Positions 1 through 10,951 of a stretch of 64,000 nt of DNA are shown here, one piece after another. Under the pieces are notes generated by a model. The model searched no databases, was not told where the DNA came from, and saw only the letters and a list, made by a program, of their open reading frames with translations. The DNA comes from Mytilus trossulus (taxonomy: Eukaryota; Mollusca; Bivalvia; Mytilida; Mytilidae): contig NW_026963295.1 in NCBI RefSeq assembly GCF_036588685.1, forward strand, positions 868,001 through 932,000, in the 5' to 3' direction. A program made the translations under genes and the position numbers. How positions within the stretch are numbered: the stretch's first letter is position 1; the number at the start of each line of letters is the position of its first letter.

Positions 1-514
1 CATTTTCACTTGACGTGGGAACCTAGAGTTCAACGACTACACATACAAGGTTTTGACTTGCTTATTCTTTGGACATACACGTTTCAAATTTCACACCGGC
101 AACCTGTTTTACTAATGAACTAGTTAACCAATTTTCAACACGAAATTTGCTAATTTGGCGTTTCAGCCATTTTAGCCAGTATCTTCTACTGCAATGTTAA
201 ACGCCTCTCGCTTCAAATTTAAAATAGCTCAGGAACCTTTGATTTTTGCAACAACAGTCATTATGGTTCGTTTAAATGGTGTATATTGCTGTGAATATTT
301 ATTTTCTGCCCCGGCAACCTGTCTATCACTTAAATTAAAGTTAAAATAGACATTTTTTTCAAAATTCCCTATCATTTCAATATAATTTCCGTGACCCGTA
401 TTCGATTTCAATAGTATAATATTCAAATAAGAAAAGTGGCGTTGATTTCTTCAATATTTCTTTGATATGTTCAATCAACCGCTCTTTTAAAAATACGTGC
501 ATTGAAAACTTTAA
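1..514. other. 3' flank of lectin copy A, no gene seen
   Basis: AT-rich DNA downstream of the minus-strand lectin copy A. I see no exon, RNA gene or obvious repeat in it; the short open frames have no recognisable protein signature. Confidence 0.5.
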
Positions 515-1134
515 GGGCATACGATACAGTTTTGATCCTGTATTTACAAGTTTGTGAAAATTTGCATATAGGCTATTTTTTACCTGATTAAATTAAATAT
601 GTAATTAAAAATATACCTTCATGTGCTACTTTTTGAGTAAAATGAGGTCGAAATTTTGTATATTTGCTCAAAATTCAGATTTGTGGCTAAAATTTCTTTT
701 TCGAAAGAAAGACTTAACTTTTTTGTTATAAAAGACAAACATAAATTGTTTTTTTGTTAAATAATCGGTAATTTCTGTATTTAATGAGTATCCTAAAAAA
801 ATATGCATTTTTTATTCAGAAATATGGTATATTTATCAAATGTTCATGAATTGAGGAAAATACGTCATTTTTTGCTGCATGTTTATCAAAATAAAAAAAA
901 ATCCTCTATTTACAGTTTTATAAAATTAGGGTCACATAATCCTCCTGCAAAATGAAATAAATAGCTGTTTTGAAAAATAGGGGTCCATGAACTCGTTTTC
1001 AAATTAAATCAGTTTGAATAATAAAAATCAGTCGAAAAATGCATCTTTACCCGATATGTCACAGTTTGACGTCGCGAAAATAACATTTTACGTTAGCAAC
1101 GTCATTACCTCCCCTGTAACTGTATCGTATGCCC
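515..1134. mobile_element. TTAA-flanked inverted-repeat element at the stop codon of lectin copy A
   Basis: The ends are inverted copies of GGGCATACGATACAGTT, flanked on both sides by TTAA (511-514 and 1135-1138). It is 620 bp with no coding capacity. TTAA duplication is typical of piggyBac-type elements; superfamily placement is inference. The right-hand TTAA includes the TAA stop codon of the minus-strand lectin copy A. In copy B the same TTAA (23317-23320) is unoccupied. A decayed relative of the right end lies near 18240-18325. Confidence 0.75.
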
Positions 1135-4100
1135 TTAATGTCGTTTAATCATTAGTTTAGTTGACTTCAGCGAATATTGATATCCTTTCCATGTCCACCA
1201 GTTGATCCCGTCGCCTACGAATGCAATGGAGTAATATCCTCCTAAATATTCTCCATTCAAATTAGCCCTATGACATGAGTTGTACCACCATGCTCCCTTA
1301 TACTTATATGCACAGTTGCCTAGAATTCTGTCGTTATCTCTGTCAATGGTGGAAAACATCATACCGTTATGGTTGTAGTCTCCAAGATCGGAAAGGCTAT
1401 TTCCTACAAAGAAGAAACAATTGCTATGATTAACATGTGAAGGGCTTAATGGTGTACCAAGGTGAAGGAGAGACATGAAGAATATTGCGACATTGTTTCT
1501 TTTTTGTCAGTGTAAACGGGGTCTAATATGTAGAAACGCACTGGATTAAATAAGAGCGATCTCGATAAATCTCGCTGATGCAATGTAAATGCGAACTGGT
1601 CTTTTTAAGATCGAATCAAATAAAGATCGATTCAATTTAGTTGCCAATGTAAACGGGGTCATGGACTAGTGATTGATTAAACTAGTCATTTTGATGAACT
1701 AATTTGTTACCATTGGAGATTCAATACCTATTTTGCTGTTCTAGCTATGTTCTATTTGTAAATTAGAGATAAAATAAAAATCGCCATGACATTCCAAGTT
1801 CATAAAACATTCAAAAAAAAAAGAGTAGCAAGAATTATGTAGCTGAATGCGATATTTCTGTTCCATCTTATATTTTTTTGTTCTTTTCTTTAAAATGGCT
1901 ATCTTTTACAAAAAGAATAAAATACCATCAGTCAGTTCGAATGTATTATATTTTAAATGTACTAACACTGATCACTTTGCAATGCAAAAAAATAATTATG
2001 TTCAACACTGCAACTTACGAATCATAATTTTTCTTTTGACTATTGAAAATTCTATGCAAGTCGAATAATTTGTTTTCTTTTTTATCTTGTTAAAATATGA
2101 AAAGTTAATCAATATTAATCGAATATCGACTTTTGTATGTTTAATCCTAAATGAGTTTTATATATTCAGGTGCTAGTAGGAAGTTAGAATCATTGTTAAC
2201 TTACTTGGAATTCGGTATTTTTTTTAATTTTTTTTTTCAACTATATCGCTCCGAAAGTCTTTTTTTTTAAACAAAAAACACGACTTCTAAAAAATGCATC
2301 ACTTCAATTTAACAATATGATTATTAAACGAAAGCACAAGTACAAAACACGAATTTGCCGTTTGGAATATAATGCATTCTGGGAAATATTATTAAAAACG
2401 TACACCAAAAATCGTCGATTTGCTGACAACGTCAAAAACAAATCAAAGTAACAATGACGCGAGGTAGTTGGATTAGTCAGTTAGATTTTGAAACAGTGAA
2501 TTAATAACATATGTTAACAATAATTGCTTGAAGTTACCCAAAGTTAGCTCAAAATATCTGACCTGCTAAAATGAAGTCAAATAACAAAAGTACTGAGCTC
2601 CGAGGAAAATTCAAAACGGAAGTCCATAATTAAAAGACAAAATCAAAAGCTTTTTACCCCAATTTTACGGTCCACTGAATATAGAACATATTGCGAGTGG
2701 GGCATCTGTGTACTATGGACACATTCTTGTTTGTATAAATTGTCCCCCGTTAGTTGCAGTGATAACGTAGCATTAAAGAGTGTTGTAATGGGAATACCTT
2801 CATGACGAATAACTTTATTTTTTTTGAAAAATGATGTTAACGGTAACTTTTGGTGAATAATTATCAAATGAACAGTTTCTTTCAAATGATATAAAAATCG
2901 ATTGATTTTGACGAATCACGTCATTGTTTTCCAAAAAAATACGGTAACAATAATTATTTGAGACCTCGTGAATATTTTGACGAATCACGGTAAGATTATA
3001 ACCAATTTGACGCTAACCATTGCTAACGGTAGCAAAAAATGACAGTTTGACGACTGACGATTTATGCGTATAAGTATCATTCCAGAAAAGAATAGGTGGA
3101 AATTAGCCTTTTCAGAATCTAAAAGACTATGGGTAATCTCATTGTTTATACACCAAAATGAAAATAACGTCACGTCATTGGTTGAATTTAAAATGTTTAG
3201 AAAAATTAGTGATGTGATGTACGCTTCTGAAAATATTTCCCAGAATGCATTAGGTTCTAAAACGGCGAATTCTTACCTGCATTTCCGCTATAACCTTCGA
3301 TATTCAAAACATAATTGTTGACAGCATCTCCGATACTGAATTCGCTGTACTCTGCGTATCGTGAATTCCCATCAAAATCGTAAAGCTTGTATCTTGCAGT
3401 AGAAGTAAGAAGATGGATAAACTCATTTCCTGTTCAAAAGATAGACCCCAATTATTCAAATTCTAAAAGATATAGATTGTTCATATTGCTGTGAGAATGC
3501 AAGGTTGCTCCAGATGAAGATTCCCGGGTACTATTTCATCATAGAGGACTAAATTTGAAATTAGATATAGCTGAGATGTTTCGTCGGCTTCATCAATATT
3601 TTTCTATGCATTTTCAGGGGCTTTATGACATACAGAGTATATGCCCAGCATAGCTTATAAGGGATAATTATCAAACAAAACATAAGTGTTAAAGGCAAAT
3701 AGCAGTAATGATGATGATTTTACTACTTGGTTTCAAATGAACAAGGTTTTAAAACTACTGTTATAAGTGGAATGTATATAACGTAAGGGTACCCAAATTG
3801 CACCTATTCAGAAAAAATAGCAACGGAAATCTTACAAGATTTTCTAGAGAATAAACAATTTGTATTTAAATAATTTGATAACTATGCACGTCTTTCAACA
3901 TAGGTACACATATTCAGATATACACCAAAAACGTTCACAGTATTTATCAACAGATGACTGTTTACTGAAAAAGAAAAATGTACGAAAACGTCACCATGCG
4001 ACGTCATCAAAACGTCATCTTTTTAAAATTAGCAAATACAATATATTATAAGTATCCATTTCGTAAAATATTAAGGGTAAGCATGGACTTATATCCAATT

Positions 4101-4916
4101 GTTCAAAACATTTGAAGAAATAAAAGAGAAGCTCGGTTATTCGACTTTTGACGATGTGAATTTAAGCATGGATGCAATTTGGGTACTCCTCATTACAGAA
4201 TCATAGATATGATGGAGGTTGATTCAAACCCATTTTTTATGACTCAACATGGTTTAAAAATCAAACTGGTGTACCTATACAATGAAGAAGGATAAGACTA
4301 CAAAATAAACACAGTATGGACATTTTTTTTTATCATAAAAAAACGTAGGTGAAAAAAATGTCAAAATAGGTGCAAATTGGGTACCGTTACGTTAAACAAA
4401 GGAACTTAACAAGCAGAAAAAAACAACACATGTCTTCGAGATAAAAGCCATTATGAATTGGGCGGGAAATGATTTTCTTCTAATTTTAAATACATTTAAC
4501 ATTTCCGCCTTTTTACTTTAAAAAACGGAAAAAAAAGTACTTTGTAAGGTCTCTTGTTATACAATAGTTGAGAATTAAAATGGGATATGTGAAAGCCTTT
4601 TAATTCGATTTATTTAAGTATATTAGAGCAATTATATCATGATTCCTTAATTTAGCGAAAACGGACATTTAAATCGAAATGGAGCTTTCTCCATCAATGC
4701 CAATTTTGTGTTGAATTTAAAAAAGCAAATTGATGATAAAGGAGTTGGTTCTGTAAGACCCCTAAGCTATCTATTGAAAAGTTCTGCTACATGACTATGG
4801 GATGTTTTTGACCATACAAAGCACATATATCGGTACTAGCATCATTTAGTCATACTAAATTACTGAAATCTTCACAATTTTAGCATTTTCGTTAAATTTT
4901 AGACGGTTTCCGTCTT

Positions 4917-5043
4917 AAATGAAAGTGGCCGCATTCGTGTTCATTCATAATATTGAAGAGTAAGTTGTACTTGATGATGATACATAATATATATAAACAT
5001 GTATAAAGGTTGAAGAAAAACACGGATGTGGCCACTTTCATTT
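4917..5043. repeat. Foldback MITE in intron of lectin copy A
   Basis: The ends are inverted copies of AAATGAAAGTGGCCRCATYCGTGTT, about 25 bp with two mismatches. The sequence around it, through about 5260 (including CTTACCGGACCTACTCCT), is related to 44010-44165, so this is one member of a dispersed family. There is no coding capacity. Confidence 0.6.
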
Positions 5044-5828
5044 GTGACAAAAACAATCTGAAAAGTGACGTTTTTAGGCATATTTGATAGATTTTTCATA
5101 TTAAAGCTTAAATCGGAGCGTTTTTAATGACTAAATCAGTTCAAATCTTTCACATAAACTAATCGAATCAATTGAAATAGACACTTAAGTGTTTAAAAAG
5201 TGTCTAAAATCTTTCGTTCGATGAACTTGAAATTTGAGGCCTTACCGGACCTACTCCTTTATTAAAGGCAGAAGGACAATGAAGTACCATATTTATTTTT
5301 GAAAATATGAAAACAGAAAATATAGAAACAGAAAGAAAAATACCTAGCCAAAAAACTGATTTTAAATTCCCAAATCCATTCTCGTAATCAGACCATCCTC
5401 TAAGAAAATTTACAGTGCCGTTAAGTCTCCTTTGGAAAACCTATAAGCAAAAAAAATGACATTTTTTTTTTAATTTTTCAATGCAATTGTGAAAAGTGTT
5501 TTCAATTTGAAATCTGAAGTATTTATAAATCATAGCTGATAACAAACTTGTATAAAAACCAATTGAAAATCTTTATATTTAAAATGCACTATCGATTTCA
5601 GACATAACGCTGCGCTTTACTGAACCTTCACACTGTTGTTTTGATGTAAATCTTAAAAAATCTATACAACTACTGTCTATTAATGAGGTAAAAATACAGT
5701 TTTAGAGACATGAAATAACTAATATTCACTGAGGCAGATGATGAAACCAAATATTCATTGAGACAGAACTGAATGTTTTACATTTTTCCGAGAGAAATAA
5801 TGATTTTGGTATCAATTATTTACCTTAA

Positions 5829-6335
5829 GGGGGCTCCTTGGTATAAATCATTTTTTTTCTAATATAGTACTTCGTTATAACTTTTTTTATAAATGGACTT
5901 TATCATATACTTAAAAGAAAAATGAAATGAAAAATATGATCGCCGTTCATTTAAGCTAATAGAAGAAATAGTGGTAATATCGAAATAAAAAAATAACTTA
6001 ACTACAAAAATTGCTAAAATTTTACAATTATTTAGTTTATGTACAGCTTATTTGAGAACAATAATAAAAAATATAGGTCCCCGATCAGTTAAAAAAGAAA
6101 CTTCATATTCAATGCCCAAAAAAATAAATGGCAATTTTGCACCAAAGGCAGATAATTTGGGTGCTTTTTCAATGATATAAACATTTTAAAAGTCGGGGCT
6201 AAAACGAATCGATTTTTTGGGTTGATTTTTGTACCATATCATAAAGTAATAACTCATAGTGTGATAAATAAAATTTGCAATGAAAAAATAAAGGTTATTT
6301 TTTTTGCTGAAATTTTTATTTACCCACGAGCCACC
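5829..6335. mobile_element. TTAA-flanked MITE in intron of lectin copy A
   Basis: A 507-bp AT-rich element between TTAA at 5825-5828 and 6336-6339. The left end reads GGGGGCTCCTTGGTATAAA and the right end, reversed, GGTGGCTCGTGGGTAAATAA. A solo right end of the same family (GTGGCTCGAGGGTATAAATC next to TTAA) lies at about 23182-23206. It is not recognised in the homologous intron of copy B, so insertion after the duplication is likely. Confidence 0.6.
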
Positions 6336-6559
6336 TTAACCAATTATAAATCAATCATTTACTATAACGGTACAGTTACAAGTGCGTTGAACATAAATTG
6401 TCTTTAGGTAAATGAGCTTTTTTTTTATTCAAAAGCAACTTAAATTTTTCTTTCCACTTTTTTGTATGATGAAATGTAAAATAAAAGATGGGACGGGGAA
6501 AAAAATCCGATTCAATCAAATCTTAAATAAGAGTCCTGTTCTTTTTTAAGTTATACGAG

Positions 6560-6735
6560 TAAATAAATAATAATAATAATGATAATAACAATAAGAATTA
6601 TGATAATAATAATAATAATGATCATAATTAATGATAATGAGAATAATATTTGTATCATAATACTAATAATGATAATGAGAATAATATTTGTACCATAATA
6701 CTAATAATGATAATGATAATAATAATAATGACTAT
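6560..6735. repeat. (AAT/GATAAT)n microsatellite
   Basis: Imperfect trinucleotide array with TAATAATGATAAT blocks and an internal higher-order repeat: a segment of about 45 bp (AATGAGAATAATATTTGTA...) occurs twice in succession. It lies in the intron between exons 4 and 5 of lectin copy A. The homologous intron of copy B carries a similar array at 29640-29780. Confidence 0.85.
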
Positions 6736-7059
6736 TATAAAAATAAGAATATTGATAAGTGGTATTTGGATCTTATTGTAAAATCTGATGTTGATATCTA
6801 AAGTCTTAATTCAGTACAAATATAAATAAGTACATTTACAATTATGTGCTATCATCTAATACGGGTATTTCAACAAACTTGGTGAACATTCTCAGGTCAA
6901 AAATACATCCGATGAAAGTAATCCCTATTTCACGTATTTTTCATATAAAATTTATTGTTTGTTTGCGTCAAGCAAAAACTTAGAGTTAACATATACGTAA
7001 CAATTAAATCCTGCTTTACTAACGACAGATTAAACATAAAATATTGTATCAATAACTCA

Positions 7060-7175
7060 ATATTCCGGGATGCCTGTACTTTAATTCTTTATATCTGACG
7101 CGCGTTTGTCATCTTCGACGCTCGAATAAAAAAGATAAAAAGGGCAAGTCAATTACGAGTTTGAAGAGTTTGAAG
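7060..7175 (-). repeat. Decayed hammerhead-bearing repeat remnant
   Basis: On the minus strand the segment reads GAGCGTCGAAGATGACAAACGCGCGTCAG. The stem I strand GCGTC and the GACAAACGCGCGTC block match the hammerhead at 51760-51803, but the CTGATGA core is deleted and GAAAC has become CAAAC. The flank at 7124-7172 (AAAAGATAAAAAGGGCAAGTCAATTACGAGTTTGAAG) parallels the flank at 51803-51855. This is a dead relative of the same repeat family. Confidence 0.55.
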
Positions 7176-7689
7176 ATCATATTATATTTATTATGCGCAC
7201 CAACAATAACAGTAAGTTATTTTGTTACATCTTTACTTTACATACCGTCCATCCAAATCCTGCTGTTTCCATGTCACTGTAAACATCGAATTTTGTATTT
7301 AAAGGATATATTGTCTATACCCCTGATTTACTACCTCGTGGAAAGTCGCTACAATCACGTGGATATTCTGTAAAACATTTATATATTTTTATTTAGTTTA
7401 AGTTTACCTTAAGAATGATTTATTTTTAGAAAAAGAAGAACATTATGATAATCTGTTGCGCTGCTTTTGTCATGATATTTTAATATATGATGTTTATTGT
7501 TGATTTGTAGAATATATTTTTTTATTTTGAAAATCTAGACCATTACGATAAACTGCTGCGGTGCTTGTGTCATGGGATTCCAATAGAAAACGTTATATTT
7601 CTGGTTTTGAAAACTTAACAAGCGTTTTGTAAATACTAGTAAACTAGTTACAACATGTGTGAGACATTTCTTTATCCGATTTTAGAATA

Positions 7690-7965
7690 TTTTTTTTACA
7701 CATCACAAAAAAGCGGTAGTAAAAGTAGAATCACAAAAATACTGATATCCAAGGAAAATTAAAAACGGAAAGTCCCTCATGAAATGGCACAATTAAATGA
7801 TAATACACATCAAACGAATAGATAACAAACGTCATACTCCTGACTTGGTACAGGCATTTTTTAATGTAGAAAATTGAGGATTCAATCTGGTTATATAGCT
7901 AGCTAAACCTCTCACTTGTTTGACAGTCGCATTAAATTCCATTATATTGACGACGATGTGTGAAC
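7690..7965 (-). repeat. Dispersed 'tacaggcat' repeat, copy 1
   Basis: Shares blocks such as GACTTGGTACAGGCATTTT and CATCAAACGAATAGATAA with 27525-27880, 31550-31850 and, inverted, 20460-20665. Shorter related pieces lie at 2580-2640 and 24930-24990. Its presence at the homologous position in both lectin copies (here and at 31.6 kb) shows it predates the duplication. It is non-coding. Confidence 0.7.
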
Positions 7966-9114
7966 TAAACAAACAAGGTTAAAATGTCATATATACAACA
8001 GTCAACATTGTCTTATGAACTTAATCACACAAAAAAACAAACACATATATAACAAAGAAGCACAAAATGGCATAAATTTGCCATGGGACAATAACACAAA
8101 GACGGAATCTACAAGTATATGGCCACGTTATATATGTAAAGACGAAACATAAAAGGGCATGTAGACAACCTACCGTTATCAGAACATGTGAACATCTCAT
8201 TCCATTCCCCCTTTTCATTACATACTATGAAGGGACGTCCTATCATGAAATATCCTGCATTACATTTGAATTGATTTCCAGCTTTTAGATTTCTATATAA
8301 GCCAAACGTTTCAATACAAACAGAGTTATCTATTATCGGGACAGGCTCTCTACAATCTGAAAATTGATACAAAAAGGTTGAGAATTATAGAACGTTCAAT
8401 TGATCTATAGCGGATTATTTCGCGGGTTTAAAATTTCAGGATTTAGGGGCAAAAATGTAAACGAAATATTTTAGCGTTGTTTTGATTTTTTTTGGCGGAT
8501 TCTTTCATCCCTATTAGATATTTTGGTGTATACTGAAATGGTTGCAGTTGTATGACGTCTTAATTATTGATTATATTTTGATATAGTTAATCAATAGAAT
8601 GCCGGTACATAGTTATTTGTTACAGGTGTAAAAGCTTCTTGGAAATGTAACGGTTTATTAGTTATGACAATTGACCGGAGCTCTGATGTACTAATTAGAT
8701 TAAAAAATTATGATGAGTGACTTGCAACTCTTTTATAATTTGACACTAACTAATAAAATACCTGACAGAGTATCTTACACTCGTATAGTATTCATTTTAT
8801 AATGTAACCAATAAATTAAATAATACCTGACCTTTATCTTTGATGTTATTTTAATTAACATAAACCAGCTAAATTTATTTGTCAAACGAAGTAAATAGAT
8901 AGTTTGCATACATTTTCATGGAATATATTTGCAATTTTCCTTGACCCGCCCAAATAAGCAAAAATAAACTCCTCTAGAAATTAACAAGCTATACGGTACA
9001 TTTTAAAATATTTAAAATCTTTAAAATTTTCTCATCAGTTTCAAAATATTTCTTTCTAATTAATTTTTTTTTATAGATCAGATGTAAATAGCAGTGTTAT
9101 ACATCATGAACGTC

Positions 9115-9330
9115 CTTTAGAGCAGGGCCTGCTTACCCTTCTGGACCACCTGAGATAACCCCCAGTATTTGATGATGTTCGTGTTGCTTAGTCATTAGTT
9201 TTTTATGTTGTTTCTTGTGTAGTATTTCTTTTGTCTGTGTGTCTTTTTCATTTATAGCCATTGCGTTGTCAGTTTATTTTCAATCTATGAGTTTGACTGT
9301 CCTGGTATCTTTCGCCCCTCCTTTAGAAAA
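9115..9330 (+). repeat. Solo Penelope-like 3' tail, copy 1
   Basis: About 215 bp matching the 3' tail of the endonuclease-less Penelope-like copies at 15.7 and 39.0 kb, without any reverse transcriptase sequence. It runs from CAGGGCCTGCTTACCCTTC to TGAGTTTGACTGTC and TTTCGCCCCTCC. It sits beside exon 2 of lectin copy A and has a homologue at 33375-33597 beside exon 2 of copy B, so it predates the duplication. Confidence 0.75.
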
Positions 9331-10646
9331 TATTCGAATTAAAACTTTCAAGGAAAATGGAGGACAAAATTCTAAAAAACAATGGACGTGTACGAATATT
9401 TTGTTGTTATTTTCACTTACAAGCAATTGTACAATTATTTCCACCAGTTCTTTGTTTTGAACATTTTTCTCCGGCAAAACAAGTATGGTCTGCACATGAT
9501 CCGGCTAGAGACTGAACGAAAATAAATAAATGTACAGACACAAAAATTACAAGACAAGTTATATTTAACTTAGCTAATTTGATAGTTTTCTGAAGGTCGT
9601 ATGAAGGTCTTATGTTAGTCATACGTGTATTTCTATAAATAACACTTATTTTTTTCTATTCATTCTTCAGGTTTTCTAATTATTAGTTAATTATCTAAAT
9701 CTCCTTTTCCACATTCTTACTAAATCTTCATAGGTTGGCGGATTATCAACAATAAACATTCGATGTATATATTTCAAAAGACATGTCCTTAATATATCTT
9801 ATGACAGGTCTTAGGATAGCTTCATGAAATAGGCACAACCTTATTTGTTCTTTTCGGATATATTTACTATTTTAGCAATCTTGATAGTTTTCTGTTTTAA
9901 AAAGTGAGTCTTGAATGAAGTAATTGATACAGCGTGCATTAATAGCTTGCTAATTTTATGGAAATGACAACGAATGATCATTTTAATGATTTCTTTTTTT
10001 TATGATATCTTTGATTACTTGGGATTCGTTTTTTATTATCGTGGGTACTAATTTTATGGATAAATGAAAACTTGTATTTTCGTGGATATTTAATTCTATG
10101 GTTTTGCCAAAGTCTGCATACAAGCCTACCTACAGAAAATCTGTCATTTATTGAACATTTAATTTTTGTTTAATTCACGAAATCCACGAAAGTTGGTAAC
10201 AAACGAATAATAATGAATCCACAGTAATTGAATCAAAGAGTATATACAATATAAAAGCATTGTCAATTTCAAAGAATATGAAACCTTACCTTAGACCATG
10301 ATGATCGTTTAGTATAGATACTTCCAGCTTCGGTCTGCAGAGTTTCCCCAGCAGTAGGTTGACCAAGAATATCACATATTTTCCAATTATTTCTATAATT
10401 TACAGCGACGCACCCTGATGTAAAAAAACATTCCGTAACACATTCCAACAAACTAAGCTGTTGTAATCGACGAAGAATATTAGATAGCTGACTTCTGTCA
10501 TGCTGTATATGACTAATACCATCTATGTTGTTGGGATAGAGGCATTCGATGTCATCTTGTTCACAAAATTCCTCCAATAAACATCGATATTGATGGTACA
10601 AAGTTACAAAAATTATAATAGATAAGCCTTTCATCAAAACTTCCAT

Positions 10647-10951
10647 CACATGTTTCGTCTATTAATGTTTTTTCCCGATGATAAGTAAACTTAAGTATGA
10701 ATATTCAATAACATATGAAATTTACAAATGCATGCTTAGAAACATATGTTAATTATCTATACCATTCAAAGGGTTGTTAATCGTCATGCACAACCACCAC
10801 TTGATTATACATAATTGAAAGGACAACAGTTCATGGATTTGAACTAGTATGCGAGATATATAAGTTCACTTTACCAGAAGCACAATCAAATATAAGTAAC
10901 TGGTTGAGCCACTTGACCAGGAGTATATATTGAGAATTTGGGAGAATTACT
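10647..10951 (-). promoter_or_regulatory. 5' flank of lectin copy A (proximal part of duplicated unit)
   Basis: This segment upstream of the copy A ATG is shared with 14880-15249, 35117-35430 and 39460-39860. The conserved parts include AAGTAACTGGTTG, CACTTGACCAGGAGTATATA and a TATA-like string (TATATAT, minus strand, about 275 bp before the ATG). Conservation across four units suggests promoter content but could reflect recent duplication only. The distal part of the unit is cut off by the TTAA element that starts at 10956 and resumes at 14627. Confidence 0.4.

Larger units (their letters stand above)
1135..10646 (-). pseudogene. Fibrinogen-related protein copy A (PAN, Cys-rich, sushi, fibrinogen C-terminal), broken
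   Basis: Seven exons on the minus strand: 10646-10290, 9511-9421, 8356-8174, 7367-7246, 5440-5344, 3429-3277, 1403-1135. All introns are GT-AG and phases match, giving 424 codons. Exon 1 encodes a hydrophobic leader (MKGLSIIIFVTLYH) and a PAN/apple module. Exon 2 is a four-Cys module, exon 3 a complete sushi/CCP, and exons 4-7 a fibrinogen C-terminal domain ending GYQYSLKSTKLMIKRH. Exon 4 carries TAG at 7315-7317 (codon 228) where copy B has TAC. It has also lost a Cys (DVYSDM versus DVYCDM) and 3 bp. Exon 6 lacks 12 nt present in copy B (RYKLYDFDG versus RYKLHVHLEDFDG). The ATG at 10646 is the first Met in frame before the leader. Proteins of this class are secreted lectins that bind acetylated sugars. 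This copy is probably a pseudogene; a truncated PAN-sushi product is possible. Confidence 0.85.

Noticed and set aside
9417-9511. Exon 2 of lectin copy A ending at TGTAA|gtgaaa (Lys-ending EGF-like module)
   Set aside because: That donor gives an incompatible phase and stop in the sushi exon; the gtaagt donor four bases earlier (exon low end 9421) keeps the frame in both gene copies.
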